From a virus, in the IMG/VR virus record IMGVR_UViG_3300005531_000120, positions 1 through 59,409 of that record: a DNA stretch of 59,409 bases, one strand, 5' to 3'. Positions within the stretch are counted from its first letter, which is position 1, and the number at the start of each line of letters is the position of its first letter. The notes under the pieces are model-generated. The model searched no databases and was not told where the DNA came from. It saw only the letters and a list, made by a program, of their open reading frames with translations. Below are positions 7,371 through 14,859 of this stretch, in pieces. Position numbers and translations under genes: made by a program.

Positions 7371-7521
7371 CCGTCTTGAGACACTCGGCGTAGGTATCGA
7401 GGATCCATTTACGGTCGGGCTTCTGCCCGGCGCCGGACAGCGTCTTGCCCTCGGCGTGTGCCGTATAGACGAGCAGCTGCAGCGCCACGCCTTCCGCGGT
7501 GTACGGCAGTTCCTGAGCCAT
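7342..7521 (-). CDS. Small conserved-type phage protein
   Basis: 59 aa from ATG 7521 with GGGAGA upstream. The pattern MAQELPYTAEGVALQLL..., with a DRKWILDTYAECLKTV block, looks like a real small helical protein of alphaproteobacterial phages. Function unknown. Confidence 0.55.
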   Translation of the reverse strand: MAQELPYTAEGVALQLLVYTAHAEGKTLSGAGQKPDRKWILDTYAECLKTVRQPANRGS

Positions 7522-7635
7522 GTGATTTCTCCCGTTGCTGGCAGGTTTACCAGAGCCCACAGCATCGGGGCCGGCGGACGGAGGCGCAAGCTTCCGTCCG
7601 ATCCGGCGATCGCATGCGATCGCATGGCGATGTTA

Positions 7636-7675
7636 CGCGGGCGGCGAGGGTTGGCGTGGCGGCTCGCCGCCCGCG
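7636..7675. repeat. Conserved-loop hairpin, copy 1
   Basis: Perfect 13-bp stem (7636-7648 with 7663-7675) around the 14-base loop GGTTGGCGTGGCGG. It begins 3 bp past the stop of the leftward gene at 7678. The same loop sits on a different stem at 10317-10348. Confidence 0.9.
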
Positions 7676-7677
7676 GA

Positions 7678-7938
7678 TCAGCGAGACCCGTCGAGGGGCG
7701 CGTAAACCGCGTCGCCGACGAGCGTGCCGCCGAAGACGGGAGGCGGCTCGGGCTGGCGGTTCGCGTGCTCCATCGGCGTGTCGTCGGGCGAGGCGATATA
7801 GGCCACGCCGTTCGCGAAGGTGCGGGTCGCGTTGAAGGCCTGGAAGCTCGGGTCCTGCTGCGCGCAGGCCGCCAGTCCGACCGCCGTCGCGATCGCGCCG
7901 GCGGTCAGCGTCTCCTGCAACAAGTCGGCGATCTTCAT
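7678..7938 (-). CDS. Putative lipoprotein or exported protein
   Basis: 86 aa from ATG 7938 (AAGGGG upstream). The hydrophobic start TAGAIATAVGLAAC looks like a weak lipobox with Cys25. The rest is Pro-rich. No family recognised. A conserved-loop hairpin follows its stop codon. Confidence 0.5.
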   Translation of the reverse strand: MKIADLLQETLTAGAIATAVGLAACAQQDPSFQAFNATRTFANGVAYIASPDDTPMEHANRQPEPPPVFGGTLVGDAVYAPLDGSR

Positions 7939-7994
7939 TTCTGTTGCCCCTTGAATGTCCGCATTGTCGCGAATGTCGGGTGCAGGGGGCGTTA

Positions 7995-8333
7995 ATGCAG
8001 GGGACCCAAGCGTGCCAGGCACTCCCGATGGCGGGAGTCCGACTCCTCTACCAGCGGCACGCCGCCAAGGCCGTCATGCGGCTCTTCCACGTGAGCCTGC
8101 GCACCGCGCGCCGGTGGCTCGCGAAGGGCTTCGTGCCCGCGCGCGTGGTCGCCTGGGCGCTGCCCATCATCGACGCCGAGATCGAGCGGCGGGCGGCGCG
8201 GCTCGAGGCGCTCCACCGTGAAATCGTCGCGGCCGAGGCTGCTCTGGCTTCGGGTCCTAACGGCGCTCGAGACGAGTGCGATCTCGAGGCTGCGCCGGCT
8301 CAAGCAATTCCTGTCCCGACACCGGAGGACTGA
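7995..8333 (+). CDS. Helix-turn-helix early protein
   Basis: 112 aa from ATG 7995. Residues 22-50 (AAKAVMRLFHVSLRTARRWLAKGFVP) form a clear HTH of the kind used in phage early regulators, followed by a helix (IIDAEIERRAARLEALHREIVAAEAAL) that may dimerise. Possibly a regulator of the early operon. Confidence 0.6.
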   Translation: MQGTQACQALPMAGVRLLYQRHAAKAVMRLFHVSLRTARRWLAKGFVPARVVAWALPIIDAEIERRAARLEALHREIVAAEAALASGPNGARDECDLEAAPAQAIPVPTPED

Positions 8334-8422
8334 GCGCTAGAGGGCTCGCCGCCCAGGAAAACGGACGTCTTACTCGAGGCGAGGGCGAGCGCGGTCAATC
8401 GCGCCGCCCGGGGGTGATAGCG

Positions 8423-8722
8423 ATGGGCTACGTGAGCGTGTGGGTCGATCCCGTGGACGTGATCGACGAGCTCAGCGACGCGGAGATCGCGTCGGAGCTG
8501 GCAAGGCGGCGGCGGCGGCTCTCCGGCATTCCGGAGGCCGAGGACCTCCCCAAGGATCCGCTGCTCGAGCTGATGGACCTTCTGGCCGAGGGCCGCACGG
8601 CCGCGGCCAGGTCTCTCCTCGAAACGATCCTCTGGCCGGAGCGCGCGGAGCTGCGCCAGGCGCGGTACGAGCGCGCGAAGATGGCGCGCGATCCCGCCAC
8701 CGGCCGGCCGGTGGCCCAGTGA
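8423..8722 (+). CDS. Hypothetical early protein
   Basis: 99 aa from ATG 8423 (GGGGGTGA upstream). An acidic helical block containing DELSDAEIASELARRRRRL at about 15-33. Overlaps the next gene by one base. No family recognised. Confidence 0.55.
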   Translation: MGYVSVWVDPVDVIDELSDAEIASELARRRRRLSGIPEAEDLPKDPLLELMDLLAEGRTAAARSLLETILWPERAELRQARYERAKMARDPATGRPVAQ

Positions 8723-9105
8723 TGATGGGGTACGACCCCGCGATCCACGAGAGGACGCCGTCGCCGGTCGCGCGCCGCTACGTCGACGACTATCTGCCGC
8801 CCAAGAAAGCCGTGCGCGTCGAGCTCGGCATCCGGCAGCGAAGGGCCGAAAGGGCGCGAGCGAAGAGGCACCGGGAGCACGCGCGCCGCGAGGCGATCGC
8901 ACAGGTCGCGCGCGACGTCGGCATCCCGCCCGACAAGCTGCTTCCCATGCTGGTCGCCACGCCCGCGGGCCGGCAGCTCCTCGAGTTGTGCGTCGACCAG
9001 CAACTCGTCATCTGGCGCTTCCAGTATCCGCGCCGCGGGGTGCCCGCGGAGGGCGATCTCGCGGCCTGTCCGAGAAGGGCCGTTCTCGGACGGGGCGCGT
9101 TATGA
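8722..9105 (+). CDS. Hypothetical basic protein
   Basis: 127 aa from ATG 8722. Residues 38-70 are a long basic helix (RQRRAERARAKRHREHARREA). The last 15 codons run through the GTCCGAGAA dyad at 9067-9091, so the original C-terminus may have been changed by arrival of that element. Function unknown. Confidence 0.5.
   Translation: MMGYDPAIHERTPSPVARRYVDDYLPPKKAVRVELGIRQRRAERARAKRHREHARREAIAQVARDVGIPPDKLLPMLVATPAGRQLLELCVDQQLVIWRFQYPRRGVPAEGDLAACPRRAVLGRGAL
9067..9091. repeat. GTCCGAGAA / TTCTCGGAC dyad, copy 1
   Basis: Perfect 9-bp arms (9068-9076 and 9083-9091) with a 6-base spacer. The same arms and spacing recur at 16409-16434 and 52849-52872. Confidence 0.85.
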
Positions 9106-9608
9106 GGTCCTCCTCGCTCGCGCGCCGCCCTGTCTCGGCCGAGCGACCCGAGCAGCCGGCCACTCCCGCCGGTCGAGCGGCAGCCTCTACCCTGGGGGCT
9201 TTGCCCAGCGCGGGCGAGGAGGCGCTGTCCACGAAGGCCGCGGTGGCGCGGCTCTGGCGCGCTGGTTGGCGCCCGCACGAGATCAGCCGCGAGCTCGGGC
9301 TCACGGCGGGCCAGGTCGCCGGAATCGCAACGCTCCTCGAGCTGCGCGGGCCACACCATCGACCCTGGTTCAAGCCGCCGCATGCGCTCACCATCAGGAC
9401 CGGCCTTTCGACGCCGTTGCGCGCCCTCCTGAAACGCATGGCCTGGACCGGCCCGGTACGCGCGACGGAGGTGCCACATCCCGGCCGTCTTGTGAGGCTG
9501 CTGGGATTCGGACTCGTGCGCGAAGACGAGCGAGGCCTCCTCACGTTGAGCGCCGCCGGTCTCGAGACCCTCGCCGCGCTCGACGCTACGCCCGATGCCG
9601 CGGCTTAA
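9102..9608 (+). CDS. GcrA-like HTH regulator
   Basis: 168 aa. After a low-complexity start, residues 43-80 (STKAAVARLWRAGWRPHEISRELGLTAGQVAGIA) match the N-terminal HTH layout of GcrA cell-cycle regulators: W-x-x-G motif, then a helix-turn-helix. The remainder resembles a small winged helix (RLVRLLGFGLVREDERGLLTLSAAGLETL). Probably binds DNA in the early region. Confidence 0.6.
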   Translation: MRSSSLARRPVSAERPEQPATPAGRAAASTLGALPSAGEEALSTKAAVARLWRAGWRPHEISRELGLTAGQVAGIATLLELRGPHHRPWFKPPHALTIRTGLSTPLRALLKRMAWTGPVRATEVPHPGRLVRLLGFGLVREDERGLLTLSAAGLETLAALDATPDAAA

Positions 9609-9870
9609 GCTCACGGCCGCGCAGGTCCGCCTTATCGCCGCGCGGATGCACGCGCGCTTCTGGCGCGCCGTGCGAATCAATCGCCGCTTACCGGTGCCGC
9701 CGTTCGACTCGCTCGACCAGGCCGAGCAGCGGCACTGGTGCGTCGCGGTGCGTGAGTATCTCGGGGAGACGATCGCCGCCGGTTTCGACATCCGGCCCGC
9801 TCCCGCGCAAGCCGCGGCGGCGCGATCGCGGGATACGCCGCGCCGGGCTCGAGCACCGCCTCGCCCCTGA
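9595..9870 (+). CDS. Hypothetical protein
   Basis: 91 aa, overlapping the previous gene by 14 nt. A helical domain with RMHARFWRAVRINRRLPVPPFDSL and a Trp at about 45; basic tail. No family recognised. Confidence 0.5.
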   Translation: MPRLKLTAAQVRLIAARMHARFWRAVRINRRLPVPPFDSLDQAEQRHWCVAVREYLGETIAAGFDIRPAPAQAAAARSRDTPRRARAPPRP

Positions 9871-9984
9871 AAAAGGTGAAGCGCCCCGGCGGGCAAACAC
9901 CGGAGCGCTTCGGACGTCATCAAGGCAGGCCGCAATCTGCCAGAACGGGGCGCGGCCGACAACCGAGAATCGGGGACACCAAGG

Positions 9985-10827
9985 ATGAGCCGTACGTTTC
10001 CACTGCGCGAGCTCGCGCGGATGAAGGCCGCGCATCTCAAGGTCATGCTCGCCCTCCTGGACCACGACACCTATCGCGACGGCGCCTGCTCGCCGGCGCT
10101 TCGGTGGATCGCGGCGCACGGGCAGCTCTCGCTCGCCGCCGTCCAACGCGCCGTCAAGGAAATGGCGGCGCTCGCCTACATCGCGGTCGAGCCGGGGCGG
10201 GGCCGATCATTCCGCTATCTGGTTGCGGAGCGGTTCAGGCGGATCCTTGAGCCCGTCGCGACGGACCTCTTGCCGGATCCTGGCGATCGCGCTCTGCGCG
10301 ACACCGGCGCTACCGGCGCGGCGAGGGTTGGCGTGGCGGCTCGCCGCGGCGGGGCGAGCGACCCGAGTCCCACCAGTGGGACTCAGAGTCCACCAGGTGG
10401 GACTCAGAGTCCCGCTGGTGGGACAGAGGAAGAAGGGAATCCCCCTGAGTATGTATTAACTACCGAGACTGTTGCTGCGCGCGCGCGAGAGACGCTACCG
10501 GCGGAAGCGATTCCAAATTTGGATTCGGGTTCCCTTTCGCGCTTCGCGCGCCCCGATCCCCGGGAAGCCGCAGTGCCGCCGCCGCGCGACGAGGCCCAGA
10601 AGCGCGCCGCCCGCGATCGCTGGCTCGAGCTGCTCTGCGTCTTCGTCAACACGCGCTACGGCAACGACGAGGCGAAACGCGACCGGTTCTTCGGCGCGCT
10701 CTACAAGCCGCCGAAGGAGGCGCGTCCAGTCCTCAACCAGTTCGATGACGAGATGCGCCAGAGCACCTGGTGGCGCGAGCGGCAGGCCTCGCTTGAGCTC
10801 CGGCGCGCGGGCGGAACGCGACGATGA
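9985..10827 (+). CDS. Winged-helix replication-type protein
   Basis: 280 aa. Residues 1-80 form a winged helix of the kind at the N-terminus of phage replication initiators (LKVMLALLDHDT, then SLAAVQRAVKEMAALAYIAVEPGRGR). Residues 105-150 are a linker that includes a conserved-loop hairpin (10317-10348) and tandem GGGACTC-type repeats encoding PTSGTQSPPGGTQSP. The C-terminal half is charged and helical, ending before the gene at 10824 with a 4-nt overlap. No helicase or polymerase is present, so it probably recruits host replication proteins; this is inference. Confidence 0.65.
   Translation: MSRTFPLRELARMKAAHLKVMLALLDHDTYRDGACSPALRWIAAHGQLSLAAVQRAVKEMAALAYIAVEPGRGRSFRYLVAERFRRILEPVATDLLPDPGDRALRDTGATGAARVGVAARRGGASDPSPTSGTQSPPGGTQSPAGGTEEEGNPPEYVLTTETVAARARETLPAEAIPNLDSGSLSRFARPDPREAAVPPPRDEAQKRAARDRWLELLCVFVNTRYGNDEAKRDRFFGALYKPPKEARPVLNQFDDEMRQSTWWRERQASLELRRAGGTRR
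10317..10348. repeat. Conserved-loop hairpin, copy 2, inside a gene
   Basis: Perfect 9-bp stem (10317-10325 with 10340-10348) with a loop identical to copy 1 (GGTTGGCGTGGCGG). It is in frame within the linker of the replication-type protein. Confidence 0.9.
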
Positions 10828-11057
10828 GCGCCCGGCTGTTCGTGCTCGCCGCCTACCTCAACGAGACCGAGCTCGGCCTGCGGAATCACCGGCTGCAGCG
10901 GATCCTCGAGGGGCGCGCGCGCCGCGACCAGGAGCGCCTCGAGGCCGAGCGCCGCGAGCGCCAGGCCCAAGCCGCGCGCGACGCGGCGGACCGATCGCGG
11001 CAGCTGACGCTGTCGCTCGGCACGGCAACAACGTCGGCGATGGAGGGCGCGGCATGA
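10824..11057 (+). CDS. Small coiled-coil protein
   Basis: 77 aa, overlapping neighbours on both sides by 4 nt (ATGA). A long basic/acidic helix (RLEAERRERQAQAARDAADR) predicts a coiled coil. Follows the replication-type gene in the early operon. Confidence 0.55.
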   Translation: MSARLFVLAAYLNETELGLRNHRLQRILEGRARRDQERLEAERRERQAQAARDAADRSRQLTLSLGTATTSAMEGAA

Positions 11058-11446
11058 GCGACGATCAGGACGTCGACGTCGCGAAGCTGCCGGGCATCAA
11101 GGAAGCCGAGCTGCTCGCCCTCGGCCGCTGTGCCATCTGCCGCAAACGCCTGCTCGAGCCCGAGAGCCCGAACCTGACGTTCTACCGCATCACGATCAGC
11201 CATGCCGTTTTGGTGCCGGGGGCGCTCGATCGGCGCGTCGGCCTCTCGCTGCTAGTCGGCAATGACGCGATCGCGCGAGTCATGAGCCCCGACGAGGATC
11301 TCGCGAAGATCACATCGGGACCGGTTAGCGTGCTCGTGCACGAGAGCTGCGCCGGCGACGTCGCGCATCTCGGCATCTTCATTGAGGTCGCCGCCGAGAA
11401 GGAGAGGGCCGGCGACGCCCAGCCAGGGAGCGCACCGCATGCCTGA
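11054..11446 (+). CDS. Hypothetical protein with N-terminal Cys pair
   Basis: 130 aa. CAICRKRL at about 26-33 could be half of a zinc site; the rest is a mixed alpha/beta domain (residues 40-115). No family recognised. Overlaps 11439-11588 by 8 nt. Confidence 0.55.
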   Translation: MSDDQDVDVAKLPGIKEAELLALGRCAICRKRLLEPESPNLTFYRITISHAVLVPGALDRRVGLSLLVGNDAIARVMSPDEDLAKITSGPVSVLVHESCAGDVAHLGIFIEVAAEKERAGDAQPGSAPHA

Positions 11447-11588
11447 CGGCGAGCTGAGACTTTGGGTGCCGCCTCCGGAGCGGGTTGAAAAGTCTAGCCG
11501 CCCGCTGCTGTGGGTGCTGCTCGTCGCGATCGCTGTCTGGACCACGATCGGAGTGCTGATCGCCCACTTTGTGCGGAGCTTTCCATGA
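11439..11588 (+). CDS. Small membrane protein
   Basis: 49 aa from ATG 11439. One transmembrane segment at about 22-43 (RPLLWVLLVAIAVWTTIGVLI). Overlaps the next gene by 4 nt. Confidence 0.55.
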   Translation: MPDGELRLWVPPPERVEKSSRPLLWVLLVAIAVWTTIGVLIAHFVRSFP

Positions 11589-11752
11589 ATGATGACGAGC
11601 TCTACGACGATCCCTACGATCACGACGACTGCCCGCTGTGCGGCGGCGCCGGCGTGCTCGAGGACGAGTGCGAATGCCAGGCCTTCGAGGACACCTGCTG
11701 CTGCCTCTATCCGCAGCCGCCGGTCTGTCCTGAATGCAAGGGAGCCGGCTGA
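11585..11752 (+). CDS. Cys-rich zinc-binding peptide
   Basis: 55 aa with two DnaJ-type half sites, CPLCGGAG (16-23) and CPECKGAG (48-55), separated by an acidic stretch with five more Cys. Likely a small zinc protein. Confidence 0.6.
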   Translation: MNDDELYDDPYDHDDCPLCGGAGVLEDECECQAFEDTCCCLYPQPPVCPECKGAG

Positions 11753-11755
11753 CCC

Positions 11756-11839
11756 ATGAGCGGCGACGAGCAGCGCGACGAAATCAGGAGCGCGCTGTTG
11801 CCGGGTCTCGCGAGCGGCGACGCGGCGCCCATCCGGTGA
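11756..11839 (+). CDS. Possible 27-aa peptide
   Basis: ATG 11756 to TGA 11839, in the 130-bp space before the DUF5131 gene and directly after 11752. Acidic start, no domain. Listed because it fills the operon; weak support. Confidence 0.3.
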   Translation: MSGDEQRDEIRSALLPGLASGDAAPIR

Positions 11840-11881
11840 TGGCGAAGCAGGAAGACGGCGTGTTGCAGGAAGAGGCGGCAA

Positions 11882-12817
11882 ATGGCTGAGCAATCCGCGA
11901 TCGAGTGGACGGACGCGACTTTCAACGCGTGGGTTGGCTGTACCGAGCTCACGCGCGCCTGCGATCATTGCTATGCGCGGAGCTGGGCGAAGCGCACCGG
12001 TCATCCGGAGCTCTGGCAGGGCAAGCGCCGGCGCACCACCGAGGACTATTGGCGCCAGCCGCTCAAGTGGAACGCGAAGGCGGCCGCGGCCGGCGTGCGG
12101 ACGCGCGTCTTCTGCAATTCGCTCGGCGACTGGGCGGACGCAGAGGTGCCGCACGACTGGCGCCGCGATCTGTTCGCGCTGATCGACGAGACGCCCTATC
12201 TCGACTGGCTCCTGCTCACCAAGCGGCATGCACTCGCCGAGCGCTACCTCCCGGCGGAGCCACGCGCGAACATCCGCGTCGGCATGACAGTCGAGGACGA
12301 GGACAACGCGCGCATGCGGCTGCCGGCGCTGGCGATGCTGGGCCTCAAGGGCTGGCAGACCTTCGTCTCCTACGAGCCCGCGCTCGGGCCGGTGAATTGG
12401 TGGCCGTGGCTCGACCCCGAGGGCATCGCCGGCGGCACCCTGCACTGGCTCATCTGCGGCGGCGAGAGCGGCCGTGAGGCGCGGCCGATGCACCCGGACT
12501 GGGCCCGCGCGGCGCGCGATGCCTGCGCGCGCGCCGGCGTGCCGTTCTTCTTCAAGCAGTGGGGCGAATGGCTGCCTGGCGAGGCCAATGACGGCTGCTT
12601 CGGCCCTCACTTTTTGAATGCCTATCGGCGGTGCGACGACCATGGCTTCGCCTGGCCCCGCTACGCGGATCGGGCGGTTGAGAATTTCGGCACGGACCCG
12701 GACAAATGGTCGGGCCAAATTACCGCGCGCCGCGTCGGCAAGAAGCGCGCGGGGCGCCTGCTCGACGGCCGCGAGCACAATGAGTTTCCGGCGCCGGCGC
12801 GCGCGATCGCCGCGTGA
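11882..12817 (+). CDS. DUF5131 family (phage Gp37/Gp68) protein
   Basis: 311 aa, full length for the family. The signature IEWTDATFNAWVGC...ACDHCYA is present with Cys20, Cys27 and Cys30, a CX6CX2C set like a metal or Fe-S site. A second block carries LICGGESG (about 196-203) and FFFKQWG (about 222-228). Widespread in phages and plasmids; structure-like features suggest a radical-SAM-type fold but no reaction is established to my knowledge. Transcribed with the early operon; GTGATG overlap with the next gene. Confidence 0.85.
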   Translation: MAEQSAIEWTDATFNAWVGCTELTRACDHCYARSWAKRTGHPELWQGKRRRTTEDYWRQPLKWNAKAAAAGVRTRVFCNSLGDWADAEVPHDWRRDLFALIDETPYLDWLLLTKRHALAERYLPAEPRANIRVGMTVEDEDNARMRLPALAMLGLKGWQTFVSYEPALGPVNWWPWLDPEGIAGGTLHWLICGGESGREARPMHPDWARAARDACARAGVPFFFKQWGEWLPGEANDGCFGPHFLNAYRRCDDHGFAWPRYADRAVENFGTDPDKWSGQITARRVGKKRAGRLLDGREHNEFPAPARAIAA

Positions 12818-13035
12818 TGGCCATGGCGCTCCCGGCCGAGGCCCCGCATCCGCGTGTGCCGCTCGGCAAGAAGGTGCGCTTGCGCGCCTGCGAGCACGGC
12901 CACCTGGTGCTGGCGATAGACGATGCGCGCGAGCGGGCGCTCGCCGAGGTCCACATCGAGCTGGAGGAGATCGAGCCGATCGTCGCCGGCATGGAGCGCA
13001 TCGGCAACTCGCTCAAGTCGGGGACGCGGCGGTGA
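12817..13035 (+). CDS. Hypothetical protein
   Basis: 72 aa from ATG 12817 (a GTG at 12814 is possible). Compact, with CEHGH at about 27-31 and an acidic helix ELEEIEPIV. Overlaps the ASCH fragment start by 4 nt. Confidence 0.5.
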   Translation: MAMALPAEAPHPRVPLGKKVRLRACEHGHLVLAIDDARERALAEVHIELEEIEPIVAGMERIGNSLKSGTRR

Positions 13036-13223
13036 AGGCCCTCACCGTCTGGCAGCCCTGGGCCACGCTGATCATCGCCGGCGCGAAGCCGTTCGAGTTC
13101 CGGCGCTGGGACTATCGGACGCGCGATCGCGGGCTCGAGGGCCAGCGGATCGTGATCCACGCGGGCGCGCGCCCGATCAAGCGCGCTGAGCGCCCTCCAG
13201 CCACCGCGAAAGGAAGTCCGCGC
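13032..13223 (+). pseudogene. Truncated ASCH-domain gene
   Basis: GTG 13032 starts KALTVWQPWATLIIAG and continues to IVIHAGARP, which is the characteristic first third of ASCH proteins (RNA- or nucleotide-binding, PUA-like). The expected remaining 100 or so residues are missing; the frame stays open and runs straight into the next gene at 13224, so a fused 144-aa product to 13466 could be made. I read it as a decayed ASCH gene created by an in-frame deletion. Confidence 0.65.
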
Positions 13224-13466
13224 ATGAAGATGACGCTCGAGAGCACCACCAAGATCGTCGAGCTCCGCAGCCGCAACGGCGCGGTCATGCAGGCGAGGAT
13301 CTGGGAAGGGGTCACCGAGAACGGCGTCCCGGTGCACGCCTTCATTACGCGAGTCGCCTGTCACAAGGAGCTCGACAACAGCGAGCTCGTGCGCGATCTC
13401 CGCGAGCACAAGCCGGCGACGCCCGAGGTCGAGCGCGCCTACGATCTGCGGCTGTTCATCGACTGA
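13224..13466 (+). CDS. Small conserved phage protein
   Basis: 80 aa from ATG 13224 with its own AAAGGAA ribosome site. The pattern MKMTLESTTKIVEL...RIWEGVT, then ACHKELDNSEL, resembles a small protein often seen in alphaproteobacterial phage early regions. Beta-rich, function unknown. It can also be read as the tail of the ASCH fragment upstream. Confidence 0.6.
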   Translation: MKMTLESTTKIVELRSRNGAVMQARIWEGVTENGVPVHAFITRVACHKELDNSELVRDLREHKPATPEVERAYDLRLFID

Positions 13467-13750
13467 TGACCGCGCGCAAGGCCTGGCACCGCAGCGATAG
13501 CAACACGTCGGCAGCCCGCGCCGAGAACCAGGCGCGCACGGTGCCGACGCAGTACGGGATCCAGCCCGGCTTCAACGGAGCGCTCGCCGGCGGCTGTCAG
13601 TTCATCGAGGGCGAGGACTTCATCGACGTGATCCGCGCCGGCGGCGACCCGCACTGCGGCGCGCCGAGGCTCGAGGGCGAGCCCTATTGCCGCGAGCACC
13701 ACCATCGTGCCTTCGCCGGCGTGCGGCCGCCACCGGGTTATTGGCGCTAG
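13466..13750 (+). CDS. GcrA C-terminal-like small protein
   Basis: 94 aa, coupled by TGATG. Residues 43-86 contain GCQFIEG, CGAPRLEGEPYCREHHHRAF: the Cys/His arrangement of the GcrA C-terminal region (CGxPxxxGxxYCxxHxxxAY). It has no N-terminal HTH, unlike GcrA itself, so it may be a stand-alone adaptor or competitor. Confidence 0.6.
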   Translation: MTARKAWHRSDSNTSAARAENQARTVPTQYGIQPGFNGALAGGCQFIEGEDFIDVIRAGGDPHCGAPRLEGEPYCREHHHRAFAGVRPPPGYWR

Positions 13751-13772
13751 GCCGGGCGAGTGGGAGCACAGG

Positions 13773-14021
13773 CTAAGCGGTGAGCTCCTTCACGATCCAC
13801 ATGATCGACTGCTCGAGCGACGTGATCGCGAGCGAGTTGTAACGGCCGGGCTTCACCTTCGTGAATAGCGCCTCGAGTTCCGTCGCCTTCGACTTGATCT
13901 CGTCGTGGAGCGCCTTCTCCTCATCGCTGAGCGCGCGGTAACGCGGGCGGAAGCGACTCACTGGGAAATCCTGCTCACTCGACTGGCGCTGATCGGTCGC
14001 GCCTTCGAACACGTGCTCCAT
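13773..14021 (-). CDS. Acb2/Tad1 hairpin-like protein (candidate signal sponge)
   Basis: 82 aa, leftward in a rightward region. Residues 26-80 (RPRYRALSDEEKALHDEIKS..., ELEALF, then YNSLAITSLEQSIMWIVKELT) follow the helical-hairpin pattern I associate with phage Acb2 and Tad1 proteins: YR-x-L near the start, an EIK...ELE helix, then a basic spot and a T-x-L-x-x-x-x-M helix. Members bind cyclic nucleotides or ADP-ribose-type signals and blunt CBASS or Thoeris defence. The match is by pattern only; the PGR segment is shorter than in the clearest members. It may form a short unit with 14050-14274. Confidence 0.55.
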   Translation of the reverse strand: MEHVFEGATDQRQSSEQDFPVSRFRPRYRALSDEEKALHDEIKSKATELEALFTKVKPGRYNSLAITSLEQSIMWIVKELTA

Positions 14022-14049
14022 CGTTGGTTCCCCTTAGGTTGCTTGGCTT

Positions 14050-14274
14050 CTAAGCCGCCCGGAGCAGCTGCTCGAGCCGGCCGCGGACTCGGAGGATCTC
14101 GCCGGCGAGCTCGAGGAGAGCGCCCCGGCGGGCATTGGGCGCGAGCTCGATCGCCTCGCCCTCGATCAGCATCTGCGCCTCCTTCAAGGCGCGCTCCGCC
14201 GGCGTCTCCGCGAGGCGGAGAGCCGGCCTTCGAAGCGCCAGTTGGGGTCGGTCGGTGGTCGGGCGGTCGTGCAT
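14050..14274 (-). CDS. Small helical protein
   Basis: 74 aa from ATG 14274 (GGCGGGA upstream). Helical throughout, with AERALKEAQMLIEGEAIEL and a Leu-rich C-terminus. First of two leftward genes, the second being the Acb2/Tad1-like gene 28 bp further on. Confidence 0.5.
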   Translation of the reverse strand: MHDRPTTDRPQLALRRPALRLAETPAERALKEAQMLIEGEAIELAPNARRGALLELAGEILRVRGRLEQLLRAA

Positions 14275-14481
14275 ATCCCGCCGAATATACAGCAAAAAGC
14301 GTTAACCGACTGTGGTAGTAGGACATTCTCGCCCTGACCCTCAAGGGCGCGGGGCAAGCCTTTCAACTTCTACGTACGATCGCGGATGGCGAACCACAAC
14401 GCATTCATGTAATTAAGGGTTCGGCAATAGCGGACGGGTTAGGAACGGCGCTCGGGCGCCGATCCGGTGCCGGGACCCTCG
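14275..14481. promoter_or_regulatory. Divergent intergenic region
   Basis: About 200 bp without a gene, more AT-rich than its surroundings. It contains GCGTTAACCGA (14299-14309; also at the 3312 dyad) and TGTGGTAGTAGGA (14311-14323; compare TGTGGTAGTCGGA at 5146-5158). Probably holds promoters for 14274 leftward and 14482 rightward. Confidence 0.45.
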
Positions 14482-14859
14482 ATGTCAAAGCCCAGGCTGG
14501 GCGTGCCCTTCCAGGTGATCTATTCCGAGCCCCTCGCGCAGGGCGAGATGCCCCAGTTTCGCGTGCATGCCCGCGCCGGGTCGCTCGACTGGCTGATGCG
14601 CAAGGGCTCGACCTACCAGGTCACCGTTTATCCACAACCACCCTCCGGGGACCTGGCGCTGGGCATCCAGGCCTGGCTCCTGCTCGAGTATCGCCGCCAC
14701 GGCGAGCGCCACCACCTGCCCGATCCCACCGGCTTCGCCATGAGCATGATCGACATGCTCGAATGCGTGCCGGCTCGGCCCGGCGACCTCGACTGGGAGG
14801 TGATCGCCGTGCCCTCGGACTGGTCCGTCGCGGTGCCGGTCGCGGCGCTCGCCACATGA
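14482..14859 (+). CDS. Hypothetical protein
   Basis: 125 aa from ATG 14482. Alpha/beta with HARAGSLDWLMRKGSTYQVTVYP and a WLLLEYRRHGERHH segment. No family recognised. First gene of the operon leading to packaging. Confidence 0.55.
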   Translation: MSKPRLGVPFQVIYSEPLAQGEMPQFRVHARAGSLDWLMRKGSTYQVTVYPQPPSGDLALGIQAWLLLEYRRHGERHHLPDPTGFAMSMIDMLECVPARPGDLDWEVIAVPSDWSVAVPVAALAT

